A program made the translations under genes and the position numbers. Source: Mucor racemosus (lineage: Eukaryota > Mucoromycota > Mucoromycetes > Mucorales > Mucoraceae). Taken from it: a stretch of 64,000 bases of DNA. Under the pieces are notes generated by a model, which was not told the origin of the DNA, did not search any database, and worked only from the letters and a program-made list of their open reading frames with translations. Location: assembly GCA_027405735.1 (NCBI GenBank), contig JAPEHQ010000005.1:992001-1056000 (forward strand). Reading direction: 5' to 3'. This document shows positions 1 through 12,744 of the stretch, piece by piece (the stretch's first letter is position 1; each line of letters starts with the position of its first letter).

Positions 1-2
1 TT

Positions 3-751
3 AAAATAGCACAATCTCCTGTTGGGCCTGCTCGTAATGACGATGTTGTACTTCGACTTCAATCTAAAATTAACAATGAAAAAGAATACAGCATGAAATA
101 TAGACAATGGTTAAATATATTTTTTAATTACAATTGAATTGTAATCTAATATTTCATTCAAAGGTTCCTGTGTTTACAGGGAAATCCTGAACCTCAACGT
201 GCAAGAACAGTTACTGTACGTCCTATTTCCCGTGTTCAATTATCTGGAGATATATTTCGATTTATGAAATCATTAGGTTATAGGTAAATTATGATGAAAC
301 ATGCTTGCTTTTGGTCTTTTAACTTGATGCTTTTTTATAGTTTTGCGTTTGATGTAGTTAGAAAGGGATATTTGTTGGCTTACGATAAATTTTTAAAGAT
401 TACAGTTACTCAACTTTACAAGGTATATATAGTGCGAATAAGCCTACATACAAATGTCATGTTAAAAAGAAGGTTCTAGTGTAAAAAGATCAAAGTTGAG
501 TCAGCAGTGCCTATTGCCCAAGAAGAAACTTGGGTTATTGAAGTAACTTGTATAGCAATTCCTCAAGAACAAGTAAATCAAATGGCAGAACATTTGAACA
601 AATTCAAGAGTCTTCTAATTGGGTAAAAAATTACTGTAAAAGTATATGTGATTATAATGAAAAAACTAATGTATGTTTAATTTTTAGTGTGGTCGACCTT
701 GAATATGTGGATACAAGAGCATTACAAAATAGAATCCCTTACACAAATTAA
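3..751 (+). CDS. MED18: Mediator subunit 18 (Srb5/MED18), 3' part
   Basis: This is the C-terminal part of Mediator head subunit 18, which binds RNA polymerase II transcription machinery in the nucleus. The 5' end lies outside the window. Exons read 3-109, 164-283, 341-422, 489-622 and 688-751, with GT..AG introns and continuous phase to a TAA at 749-751. The protein matches the family in order: a W-x-L-x-x-x-G-x-PE segment just after the first intron, a MKSLGY helix, then VRKGYLL and FLKITVTQLYK, which correspond to the GF..FVAKGHLF / VYKI strand pair of animal MED18, and a closing VDL-YVDTRAL. Exon 4 could instead begin at 480 (also in frame, adding three residues). Recognition rests on remembered family sequence, not a search. 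Confidence 0.85.
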
Positions 752-865
752 CCATTTAAATAAATATTGTATACCATTTGATTTGATATTTTTATTATAA
801 GAAAAATTGAAACTATGTATAATTGGAAGAGGAGGTGTATCATGTATTTATGTATTATGTTTTTT

Positions 866-2324
<1,459 letters not shown>

Positions 2325-2430
2325 TTTGTTTAATTTATATTAATAAAGAGAAGGGGGAAAAAGTTGTTTTGCTTTATTGATTTGATATAAAGAAAAAAAA
2401 AACAAAAAACAAGAATTGAACATGACCCTT

Positions 2431-2438
2431 TTTATATA
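2431..2438 (-). promoter_or_regulatory. TATA-like element of HPPD
   Basis: The minus strand reads TATATAAA about 107 bp upstream of the HPPD ATG at 2324. It is the best TATA-like match in the gap between HPPD and RPL33. The assignment is by sequence and position only. Confidence 0.35.
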
Positions 2439-3215
2439 GATTTTGATGGGCAAGGCATTTTCTGGATGAATGCAAATGCTCGCAGTGTTTTATATAGTAT
2501 TGTTCCCACGGTTGCCAAATAAATTGTACTGATATAACCAGTTTACCCATTGCTTGAGCATGATTCTTAAATGCTGAAAACCGAAAAATGAACTCAGGAG
2601 GTTAGGAGATAAACCGTTCTGCGCTTTTTTTTTTATCATTTACATTTATATCAAGTATATACAATTCAATGAAATATATAGATTTTATTGGAACCAATGC
2701 CTCTCGTTCTTTTTCTTTTTATGCCGACCTTCTCTCTCTCTTTTTTGTTTCTTTTTACTTGGACTATGAAACCCCATTTGTCTTTCCGGAATTTTTGACT
2801 TGAACCACCTGACCTATTGGAATTTGAGTTCTTACTGTTTGTTTGAAATGATGTATGCGATAATGTATGACGAACGGCTACAATCTCCTGGAGACCGCCG
2901 ATATGCTTTTTATTTGCACCTGTTTTCTCACGGGGTCAATTGCTTCTTTCCCGCCTTGATTGTATATATTTCTTAATACGGTAGATCAATTCTTCCCTAT
3001 ATTTCTTTTTTCTCTTTTCTTGTATATAATCACATTTCTTAATGTTGACACCGATAAATTTGGCATGATACATATATATACACAGTAAGAAAAAAAAACC
3101 ACTCTTATAACTCATTGATCAATCAAACAAACAAAAAAATATATAGATTTCTTAACAAAATAATTTCTTTCTTTTTTAATAATATTAAAAAATAGAATAA
3201 ATCATTTAATTATAT
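2439..3215. other. Intergenic region between HPPD and RPL33
   Basis: This interval is distal upstream sequence of HPPD plus the 3' flank of RPL33, both on the minus strand. It holds pyrimidine-rich tracts around 2710-2760 and 2995-3030 and many short A/T runs. I see no ORF with protein character, no tRNA and no repeat shared with other parts of the window. Confidence 0.6.
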
Positions 3216-4006
3216 TTAGATGTTGGAAGGGTAGAGCATCTGTCAAATAAAAATATTAAATTAGTAACCATGACAACCAGGAACAAATTTTAAATTTAAA
3301 CTTACAACACGAACGGAAGCACCGAAAACCTTAGGAGGCAAGTTCTTGCGGAAACGAGCCTTAACAACACCGTTAGTACCGTGAGTACGAGCAATACGAC
3401 CCCAGATAACACGGATCTTGGAACCATTGACTTCGCGTTGAGCACGGTAAACATAAGCAATACGCTTACCAAGGTAGAATTGAGCATCCTTGGTGGTTTG
3501 GACACCTTCAACTTGGATGAGAGAAACGTTAGGGTTTTGGGTACGCTTGGCACGCTCGAAGCCCAAAACACGGCCCTTGCTGTAAAGACTAATAAATGTA
3601 TTGATTTTTAATTAGTTTACATGTTCCTTATTTCATATAATCCGTAACACAAGTGATAAAAATCAAAGCAATAAAAGAGAATATACGATTTCCAAAAAAG
3701 CATATTTTTGAGTTGATCAAATGTAATAGCAAAATTGTGTAAAATCTCATGAATATACCATGAGTGCCTACAACATGTTGTTATATTGATAGCTGCTATA
3801 CATTTTTGTTATGTGTTTGTACATGATTTCAAACTTTTTGTTCCAAATGTTTCCCTTTTCACATTTTGAATCCACTCCGATTTTTTTTCACCGTATCCCA
3901 TTGATTCTCTTTAAAATTTGATTGCCATTGATGAACATCACTGTATATATAAACGAACGGATGGATGGATGGATGGATGATTAGGCACTTACCGATCGGA
4001 TCCCAT
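3216..4006 (-). CDS. RPL33: 60S ribosomal protein eL33 (L33/L35A)
   Basis: Structural protein of the large cytosolic ribosomal subunit. Exons are 4006-3993 (14 nt), 3588-3306 and 3239-3216 (24 nt), giving 106 residues, close to the yeast length of 107. The body carries the family core: [55 protein letters not shown] and [13 protein letters not shown]. The last exon encodes MLYPSNI, the conserved C-terminus. A naive ORF that reads through the last intron (3305-3240) ends in a spurious [12 protein letters not shown] tail; the donor GTAAGT at 3305 and acceptor ACAG before 3239 are both good. The first intron is 404 nt, far longer than other introns here. The start is fixed by ATG GGA TCC GAT CG joined in phase to the LYSKGR segment. 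Confidence 0.95.
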
Positions 4007-4407
4007 GTCTAACTAAATGTGAGGAAAGAGAAAGGACTTCAAACTGTATTGTGCGTTGAGTTACTTGTGTGCACCACCACTCACCAAAATTTCAAAAAGA
4101 CCAGCAAAGCTTGCCGCAAGCCAATTAAAGTGCTCACTGCCCGGACACAAATATCATGATGGATCCCGACAATGATACACCGCACTGGTGGTGTATACAA
4201 TATCCGTCTCGATTAAAACAATCAAATAAATGTTAATTTTAGCTGTATTCTATATAATCCACATATATAAGAAATAAACAATTCCTGTGTTCTAGTTGTT
4301 GTAAAGGATTTAAAGGAGATTTTTTATTGAAATGTTAATTGGTTAAAACAATCATTTTATCAAAAGGGAGTGTTTGATAACACCTTTCTTTTGTTTTCTT
4401 TTTTTGA
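4007..4407. promoter_or_regulatory. Divergent promoter region of RPL33 and kinase gene
   Basis: These 401 bp separate two divergent starts and so must hold both promoters. An AGCCAATTAAAG segment near 4119-4130 resembles a CCAAT box. A TATATAA-rich stretch lies at about 4250-4275 on the kinase side. No individual element can be assigned firmly. Confidence 0.45.
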
Positions 4408-5757
4408 ATGGATAATATCTCATTAGAACATCAACAATTAAATTCTTGTTTTAATTTTATTAGACCTTCTGAATCAGAAGAATTGAAAAAAGAGGAAGAG
4501 AAAGAGGGTACATTTTTATTTAGTATTAATACAAATAATACTAGCCCTACTGCATTAGGACCTATTAATGATAATAATAGTAGTAGAATCCCTCTTCAAG
4601 TCAACACTGATCCATTAAGAATTATATATTCACCGCCAAAACATGATGATAAAATAGACGACACAATATTTCATCAACTTAATTTTCCCCATCTCAAAAG
4701 ACCATTTATATCTCCAACTCCATCGAATACTTCATCCGCATCATCTTCACCTATTCTTGAGCAAAACCTTGTTGCAATTCCAGTCAATAATGATGCAGCT
4801 AATTCTAATTCATCGTTTATTGACATGTCTCCTGCTGCCTCCTTTCTTGCTAATTTTATGTCTCCTGTAGCAACCAATTCAACTTTTAATACATCAAAAC
4901 AATCGGAAGAACCCACAGCAATTGATAATTACAATTTGGGTGAGTCAATTGGATTTGGAGGTTTTTCCACTGTGCGTAAAGCATATCATATACAAACAGG
5001 TCAAGTAGTAGCTGTCAAGATTATTCAGCAACAACTAATAAACGAATTAAGCTTAACTCGGCTTGATCGAGAATTATCAATATGGCGATCGCTTGATCAT
5101 CCCAACATTGTTCATCTGCAAAAAGTGATACACATGAATGACGAGAATACATTTTATCTATTCAATGACTATTGCGATGGAGGTAATTTACTGAATTACC
5201 TCAATAAACACAAGCAAATAGATGAAAATGCTGCCAAATTATTATTCAAAGAGTTGTGTCAAGGAATATATTATTTGCATGTTGATCGCCGTGTTTGTCA
5301 TAAAGATTTAAAATTAGAAAACGTTTTGCTAGATGATAATGGCCATATCAAGATTTGTGATTTTGGTTTAGCTATTGAGATTCCTCATCTTCATCACCGA
5401 CATAATCATAAAAAGACTAGAAAACAAGACAACAACAATACTGAAGAATTGGCTGGAGGATCATTAGCGTATGCTGCTCCTGAGCAAATTCGTCGAAAGG
5501 CTCCCCTAACATGCCCTAAAACAGATATTTGGTCATTAGGTGTTATTTTGTTCACATTAACTGTAGGTTCACTGCCATTTATGGATGATTACGACCTTCG
5601 ACTGCAGCAGAAAATCTTGGAAGGCCATTTCGAAATACCAGAAAATATATTTTTATCAGATACGTTAAAAGAATTGATTTTTGCATGTTTGGCTTATGAA
5701 CCAGATAAACGGTTCGATATAAACCAAATATTACAATCTAAATGGTTGAATATATAG
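4408..5757 (+). CDS. Serine/threonine protein kinase, CAMK-like
   Basis: Single-exon gene of 449 residues. Residues 1 to about 170 are low-complexity, rich in Ser, Asn and Pro, and probably regulatory. The kinase domain occupies about 172-449 and runs to the C-terminus: Gly loop GFGGFSTV (about 180), catalytic Lys in VAVKII, catalytic loop HKDLKLEN (about 297; the usual HRD Arg is Lys), DFG Mg-binding motif (about 317), APE-type YAAPEQI (about 353), and DIWSLGVILFTLTVGSLPF. The DLKxEN signature and the SLGVILFxLxxGxLPF segment place it with CAMK/Snf1-related kinases rather than CMGC or AGC. HKD replaces HRD, as in a minority of active kinases. The substrate is unknown. It is divergently transcribed from RPL33. 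Confidence 0.85.
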   Translation: MDNISLEHQQLNSCFNFIRPSESEELKKEEEKEGTFLFSINTNNTSPTALGPINDNNSSRIPLQVNTDPLRIIYSPPKHDDKIDDTIFHQLNFPHLKRPFISPTPSNTSSASSSPILEQNLVAIPVNNDAANSNSSFIDMSPAASFLANFMSPVATNSTFNTSKQSEEPTAIDNYNLGESIGFGGFSTVRKAYHIQTGQVVAVKIIQQQLINELSLTRLDRELSIWRSLDHPNIVHLQKVIHMNDENTFYLFNDYCDGGNLLNYLNKHKQIDENAAKLLFKELCQGIYYLHVDRRVCHKDLKLENVLLDDNGHIKICDFGLAIEIPHLHHRHNHKKTRKQDNNNTEELAGGSLAYAAPEQIRRKAPLTCPKTDIWSLGVILFTLTVGSLPFMDDYDLRLQQKILEGHFEIPENIFLSDTLKELIFACLAYEPDKRFDINQILQSKWLNI

Positions 5758-6499
5758 TAATAAAAAAATAAATCATAATGAAGAAAGTTTAAGCATAAAT
5801 ACACACTAACTTCATATACCATGTGTTAACCTATCACTCTTTCTCACCAAGGCAGAGGATATGTATACCCTTGCTTTGTTGAAAAACGGTTTATTGTTAT
5901 ACCAGCGCTTGTGTTGCGGCGAAACGTATTACAAGTAGGTATTTCGATTTCGAGTGATAATGAACCGTTTGCTCAAATAATTCTTCGGATTTTATACTAT
6001 TCATCAAGAGCCCATCAAAACAATAAGAGTTCGATTTTTGTCGATCAGAAACTTGGATTTTTAAGTTTTAGATTTAATAGGTTCTGTTTATCAATTCGTA
6101 TAAAACCTCATTTTAAAGAATAAGTATCAGAAAAATGGGAATCGCTGTGAGAAATGCTCTAAATTGATATTACATAACGTTTTTTGTTTATCAATTGTTA
6201 TTAACGAAAATAAGCTCTTTAAAGACCTGTTTTTGGATTTTAACTGTTTAAAAACCAAGATTTTGTTGACTCTATTTCACTTTAAAAGCAATTATATACC
6301 AAAAAGATTGTTTAATAAAAATCCACTCAAATATAATGATTCACATTATAATACGATTAAAATATGGTTTATGCAGAAGTATATGAATGTGTGAGAGAGC
6401 TCAGATTTATGAACACAAAAAAATGATCCAACAAATTATGATGCTTCGTCGACCTGTACGAGATTTTTTTGTGGCGATACCTGGTGGCTCAAGTGTAAT
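5758..6499. other. Intergenic region, no gene recognised
   Basis: The two short open frames at 5911-6123 and 6164-6394 lack a plausible start context or family character; their translations look like random AT-rich sequence. From about 6500 the sequence becomes repeat family A. Confidence 0.5.
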
Positions 6500-7137
6500 T
6501 TAGGCATTTAATTGTCAAACATATCGAATCAAGATAAAGTTGTTGGCGGATTGATCGATATATCGGATAATAAACGCAATGTCATTTATTGAATGGGTGA
6601 ATGTAAATGTATCGTATAAAGCAACACAGCCTATTTTTGAATGAAAATACTAATTATTCTGATTAACATCAATAGGTTCAAAAATCATAGTCAAGTGCAA
6701 TTATTGCTACTAAATCGCATAATTTGATATGCAGAAAAATCTTGAATTATTCATTCTTTTTTTTTTTTTGGCAGTGCTACAAATCATCGTTCAATATGAC
6801 TGAATATTAATGAATTAGAGGAAATACAACTGGTAAAAAACTGATATCCAACAATCTACATCGAGGTCAAGATAGATAAAAAGTGCATTCATTGTGTAGT
6901 AGAAATCGCAACATTTTGATGGATAGAAATTACAGGACCAAAATTTTGTATTTGTCTCAGGATTTTTAAAAGTGTTTAAAAGCATACTTTATCAAACTTA
7001 CTTAGATGTTAAATACTTACCATATGCTATTAGTATCATCTTGTTTTTTTATTTAATTGCTGTATTATTAAAAATCAAGCTTTTCATAACTTATAACAAT
7101 GACAATGTGGTGTTTCTAATTTTAGATTGACATTATC

Positions 7138-7350
7138 ATGAGGTGGGCTGATGATACGTTTGATACTACTGTAGATGGAATCAGTCAATTTAATTTATCT
7201 GATTTGAATGCAAATACCGAGGTACCATTATTTGTAAGTACTTAAGTTGGTTCTGGTAAAGCATTGAATAAATTGCCTTGGGACAAAGAGGGTAAAAGGT
7301 GGCAATAGGTTCCAGTGATGGCCATGTTTATGTTATGATATTGGAGGGGT
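7138..7350 (+). pseudogene. Dynein intermediate chain (WD40) fragment, in repeat A copy 1
   Basis: The translation contains DGISQFNLSDLNANTEVP, then after an in-frame stop GSGKALNKLPWDKEGKR, and after a frameshift VAIGSSDGHVYV. These match the C-terminal WD40 region of cytoplasmic dynein intermediate chain (VDGxGxFxLWDLNxDTEVP followed by GxALNKLxWD..G..xAxGSSDGxVYVYDIG). Stops and a frameshift make it non-coding. It is shared with copies near 13211, 47700 and 50467, so it was amplified within the repeat and not inserted separately each time. Confidence 0.7.
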
Positions 7351-8848
7351 AAGGCCAAAACTTAATGTAAATCACCTCTAGCACATTAATTATAAAGTAA
7401 GACTATATTAGCATCAAATAAACTACCACGCAATATTAGCATGCATAAAGATTTACAGTAATAAGCTTGAATCAAGTGGGTACAGCATCATAAATTCTTG
7501 AAAAAGTTTTCAAGTATTATAAAATCTCTTATTTTTAAGACTTACAAGGCCTATAAGCGGAATATTAATTTCGAAAATTATTTTTGTCCAGATCATCAAT
7601 TTTGACATTTTTTAATTTTATTTTTCTGGTTTTGCAAATCTAGAGTTAATTATACTACCAAGTATAAAACAAAAAATATACACATATACCGAATTTAGCG
7701 CTCTATTTGCTCAATAAATAATAACAAATATTTTCATTGCAAAATATTGCATGAAAATCCTTTAATCAAAAATCTGTTTTTGGGGCAAAAGTACAAATTT
7801 TCACTACTTAACATTCAATATTAAGCTTTTATAAAATGCGTATTAGTTATAGCTACAATTTTGTCTCACAATGTAGTACATTTAAGCGTTGATTTTGGTA
7901 TCAAAATTTGATTTTTCTATTTTTTGATCAAAATCATGAGTGTTGGTAAGGATAAAATGAGTCCTGAAAAATGTCCGCTACAAAGTCTGAATTTTCAGAC
8001 CGTATGTGGTTAAATATAAGAAAAGTTTTTTAAAAAAAAACGCTTTTTTATTTAAAACTTAGATATACCATAATATAAGAGACTTAGCTGTTCAATCTTG
8101 CTATGCTCAATTATGGCATCGTTCTAAGGGCTCGCTTTTGCAATTTTTTAATGAATGTATGATATGACAGACGGTTTTTCTGGTAGAAAAATGCACGTTT
8201 CTATGATCGCAAATACTGCCTATTTTGTTTAGTTTATGAGTTGATGCGCTGTAATTCTGCTTTTACATTGGCTGAAATGTACGATTTAGGATTTACTAGG
8301 GGTTTAATTGCGCTAAATAATGTAAAGCCTTGAACATCCTTTTCTACGTGTGTTATTTCTGCCTTTTTGCTTTCATATTCCAAGAATATATTCACCGTTT
8401 GATAAGGCATATCAGACTATCAACCTGGTATTCTTTTCTTTTATCTGAATACGCATGCTAACATAATAAGAGGCTAATAATGTTTTTAATATAGGTAGCA
8501 GTCTATATTAGAGACTGATATTTTCATCATTTAACCCTGTTGCATTCACAGATCTGTGTGCATTTCTTGGTTAAGATTACGACACAGTTTGATATGGTAA
8601 GTTCTACATTGCTGTGTATTATATTATAAAGCTCAGTTTATACAGGAATGTGGAACTAGTGTGTGTCACCTAGGCTTGATTGGATATATATATATATATA
8701 TAAATAGACTCATTTATTTTAGACTACCCTTATAATTAGAGAATGTGAATATAAAAGAAGATGTTGCAATCTTATAAAAAAGTTCTTTAGTTTTAGTGTG
8801 CTCTTTCATTTTATAACAGTTTTCCTTTATTTTTATTAAATGATTTAG

Positions 8849-9080
8849 TGTCGGTTTTCGAGGATATTAAACAGCCAATTTTGAAGCCAATTCCATTGCT
8901 AACTCATATTAAAATGTAATTCTTATAAATAGTCTTTTAAACCAAGACCTAGAAGCTCTTGGTTCTTTCTTTTACCATTAGTTTTTCTAGTAATAAAGCC
9001 TACGTTCTCCATGATAAATGTTACTAGTCTTTATTATTATTCTTTCTATAAATAAGATTGTATGTATCCATAAACTCTCA
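8849..9080. mobile_element. Solo LTR, family TGTCGG..TCTCA, copy 1
   Basis: A 232-bp block beginning TGTCGGTTTTCGAGGATATT and ending ATCCATAAACTCTCA, with TG..CA ends. It is flanked by a perfect 5-bp duplication, TTTAG at 8844-8848 and 9081-9085. A second copy lies at 46613-46847. No internal retrotransposon sequence accompanies it, so it is a solo LTR. Confidence 0.85.
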
Positions 9081-10194
9081 TTTAGTACATATTTTAGCTT
9101 TGACATTGATATAATCTCCTGGCGTAACAAACCCCATTCTAAGATCAAATACAGTATCATTATTTACTACTGTATTGTTAGACATATTTCTTGGTTACCA
9201 GAACAAATCAAAGGCAATAATATTTATACCTAATCAATGAAAAGCTAGAATTAGCTACAAACCCACGAAATATTTTAGGAAAGTAATAAAAATTTAAATG
9301 ATATAGAAACAAAAAAAAAGAATAACCTGATATCTTGCTTAATAGCCATAGTTCTGATCGTAACTATACTTGAAAACAAATCTTTTTACAGCTGACAATC
9401 ATAAACTAAAATAGGAAGTATAAGGAAGGTTAATTTGTTTAAATTTTATGTGTGATAAAGTAATATTTACAGTATAACCTTAGATTTGGCTTGCATATAA
9501 ATTTAAGCAGTAAGTGTTATTTAAATTTATGCTCAAGTAAAAACCATTGTTGCTATAAACATTGTAGCTATAAGCATATTTACAAATGATGATAATCGTA
9601 AATATATTGGCACTTGCATGTATTGCCCTACATCAACAACATATTGAATTGTATTATTGTCTATTATTGTCTATAATCTATTATATTAATAAAAGTGAAT
9701 GTAATTTAAAAGCCCATTATTCCAGTAAAAAATGCAATGAAATTTTGAGAACGTCACTGTTATATCAAAAGATACTAATATAAAAATACTCTACTAAAAG
9801 ATACATTTTATTAATTCATTGATGCTTCATATTTAATATGTTTTTTAGATAGTTATATAATTATTAATATTATTAATGAATTTCCGGGCATTGAGGTACT
9901 TGATATGATTTGGGAACAAATCATATACAATGGAATTTGTGGAATTGGGAATTTGTAATTGTATCATTTGGATACGATGTATGATTGCTTATGTTTCATT
10001 GTTTCCAAGTGTTCCTGAATGTTCCTGATAGTCGCTGTTAATGCTAGTGGTTATGTATAACATTTAGTAGTATGAGTTACTAAATGTCATGCCATGTTGG
10101 ATTTCAATAGTTGCTCCTGGATTTCTACATCGGGGTAAACTTCTGGTATATCAGGCACGATACTCTTCTATAAATCAATTTGTGCCGATACAAT

Positions 10195-10413
10195 CAGCTC
10201 ATTATGCTCATGGTCAGATTTTATTATTATGCACAAATAGGGATAATGATATGCTTATGGGCAATTCTTCTATTATGCACACATGGCATTAATGTCATGC
10301 ACATGAACAGAATCTATAATTCTGCACATATAGGCTTAACGTTGTGCTCCTGTACAGTTTTTTTTTTTTTTTTTGTTGTGCCCATGTACATCTTGTTATC
10401 TTTTTAGCCATTA
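10195..10413 (+). repeat. TGCACA-rich block, copy 1
   Basis: About 219 bp containing repeated TATGCACA / CTGCACA / CATGCACATG motifs spaced 20-40 bp and a poly-T tract. It is almost identical to 15697-15919: I find one substitution (GTACAG versus GTGCAG) and a difference in the T-run length. The surrounding family A sequence in these two copies is clearly more diverged. Confidence 0.7.
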
Positions 10414-12740
10414 TTAAGCTAATACTGTAATGTTTTAGGTTGTTTCCCGGCAACTTTCGTTATAAACAACCTATCTCATTTGTTCAGTTTACCGACACAT
10501 TTTTGCATGACTGCAACAACAACAACTATAGCGATCTATTATTAAAAACCCTACCAACATTTAGACGTAATCCAGTTATCAAAACTCTTGACTACATCAT
10601 GGTTGGGCGACAGCTGAAAAATCTCTACTTCAACAACAACATTGAATATATTCCTAACGAGTGGACAGATCATGATTTGATGACAGTTAATTTCAAGATT
10701 CAGCTGACTAACACTGGTAAAGGCCGATGGCGAGCAAATCCAAATCTAGTTCACCATAAATCATATGTCAAGAAAATCAATTCTAGTATTAGTTATTTCA
10801 TGCAAAACATAACTCTCTCAATCTTAAGATGGTAATCAGATCAAGTGGGATAGGCTGAAAGGATAATCAAGAAATTGACCAAGTGCTATTGTAGTAATCG
10901 CTCATCTTGGAAAAAAGATCGCCTCAGGGAGCTTCAAAGTTCAAGAAATCTGCTGATCAGAGCCTACAAGAATGATCAACAATCTCTTCGGAAGGAACTA
11001 CCTAAGGTGGAACATGCCACTGCTCGTATACAACATGAACTGAACCAACATGCAACATTGCAAGCCGGGAAACGATGGCTGGCACACAATGAAAACTCAG
11101 TTGAGTTCCTCAAGCGCACTGGTGAACGGCGTTTAACACAATGTTACTTTGTTCACATTACTCATACACAGTCTGGGGTCACCTGTAGTAGTACGGCGGA
11201 CAAGTTGGACGCTGTTTATTCCTATTACAATGTGTTATATTCACCCAAACCGACCCATCAATACTCTATGAACAGGATTCTTGCTCATATTCAGATTACT
11301 ATTACTGCTGAGGAGGATGCCGACTACATCGTCTCGGACATCGATCTTGATGATATCCTAATTTTATCTACGCGTTGCCCTAAGGTCAGTAGTCCTGGCA
11401 AGGACGGATTACCATATCCAATCCTTCGTCTCATCCTGACTCATCCTGACTGCAAGACTCTGGTTACCTCTGTGTATAATGATGCTATTCACTTGGGCAT
11501 ATTCCCAAAAAAGTCATGGCAGGAGACTTGTATCGTGCTTCTTCCCAAGAAAGGAGATACAAATTTGGCTAACTGGCGTCCCATCTCGTTGATTAACACT
11601 GACTGTAAGGTATTCACCCGTATCCTCAACTCTCGAGTGATTCGTGCTGCCAATAAGGTGATTACGCAATTTCAAGCCGGCTTCATGCCTACTCGATCCA
11701 TTGGTGATCATGGACTCGCATTGCGCATTCTGATGGAAGATGCGAAGATACATAATACTGGTTCGGTTGGCGTTGCCATTGATAGTGCTAAGGCCAACGA
11801 TTATGTAAATGAAACTTATTACCTATTATGCAAGATACGGACTAAATTTGGTTTCCCACCCAAATTCATCCAGTGTATAAGTAATTTGTTTTTCAAGAAC
11901 CAAATTGTCGTCAATATAAATGGCTTTATGTCTGATTCCGTAGCCCAGAAGCGTGGTCTTCGACAAGAAGACTCTATCTCGCCGGTACTATTCAACTTTG
12001 CTTTAGAACCCCTGCTGTTGGCCATACTCCAAGATCGTAATATTTAAGGATATGCTCTCCAAATCCAGTCTACCAAGAAGGCTTCCTCTGTTCAAGTCTC
12101 AGCACCCTCTCCTATCAAATTGTTGGCCTATGTCGATGACCTGTTAGTAATCGTTAGAAATCGGACTGAACTACAAGCAATTCAGGATTATCTTACTTGT
12201 TATGGTCGAGCATCCAATGCTTGTGTCAACTACCATAAAACAGTGGTATTTCCTCTCTCTTGATTGAAGTCTCGCGTGCCGCCTGATTTGTTGCATCTCA
12301 GACAAAGATTGCGATTTCGATGGTTTGGCTCCTCCAGTCCTTTGTACATCAAATATCTGGGTTATCCTATTTGGTTTAGCATTCCTCAACGTGAAGTCTT
12401 TTCTCAAGAAACCATCCTCAGCTTGAAAACATCTCTTGATAAACATATGACACGCTCCGTTTCTGTTTATGGCCGTGCTCGTATGGTTAGCTTTCTGTTT
12501 CTTGCTAGGTTTTGACACTTTTTGCGAATTACGGTTTTACCTGTTAGTTTTGTCGAGAAGTTGTCTTCCTTGGTGTACCAATTCGTGTGTTAAAAGATTT
12601 TTCCACCCATGAACGAAGGAAGCAGTTATCTACTCTCCTCTGGAGCAGGGTGGTCTTGCGGTCCTTGATATTACAGTTCAACAGCACGTATATATTGCAG
12701 CAACGGTATGTTCGCGTTCTGCTCCTGGATAATAAGGATT
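10414..12740 (+). pseudogene. Broken non-LTR (LINE) retrotransposon: endonuclease C-terminus and reverse transcriptase
   Basis: Remnant of a LINE ORF2. The first part (10440-10835) ends an APE-type endonuclease: IKTLDYIMVG, then EWTDHDLMTVNF, matching the DYI..SDH catalytic end, followed by GKGRWRANP. The next open stretch (10875-12047) is reverse transcriptase: VSSPGKDGLP, LLPKKGD..NWRPISLINTDCK, QAGFMPTRSI, AIDSAKANDYV (first catalytic Asp block) and LRQEDSISPVLFNFALEPL (normally RQGxPxSP). After a TAA at 12045 the same frame gives LLAYVDDLLVIVRN (YxDD box) and YIKYLGYPIW. Several stops and the G-to-E change in RQG show it is dead. It sits between two copies of repeat A, and its 3' end abuts an inverted LTR fragment. 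Mucorales carry LINE families in pericentric DNA, but nothing here proves that location. Confidence 0.85.
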
Positions 12741-12744
12741 CATT

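Larger units (their letters stand above)
6500..10413 (+). repeat. Dispersed repeat family A, copy 1
   Basis: Composite repeat. The core (about 6500-8340) recurs at about 13107-14430 (+), in two + blocks at about 49280-49936 and 50467-51450, and inverted at about 46926-47830. Beyond 8340, similarity to the second copy (14880-15919) continues with indels to the shared end ..TTTTTAGCCATTATT at 10413. A typical shared segment begins TTCTTGAAAAAGTTTTCAAG near 7497. A solo LTR (8849-9080) is inserted in this copy. A dynein-derived coding fragment sits at 7138-7350. Copies differ by substitutions and indels, so most of the family is not recent. No transposase or terminal repeats were identified, so the class is unknown. 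Confidence 0.75.

Noticed and set aside
3261..3305. Extended C-terminus of RPL33 ending [12 protein letters not shown]
   Set aside because: It reads through an intron; the spliced last exon at 3239-3216 gives the conserved YPSNI end.
5911..6394. Two ORFs of 70 and 76 codons after the kinase
   Set aside because: No recognisable motif, no promoter-like context and AT-rich random composition.
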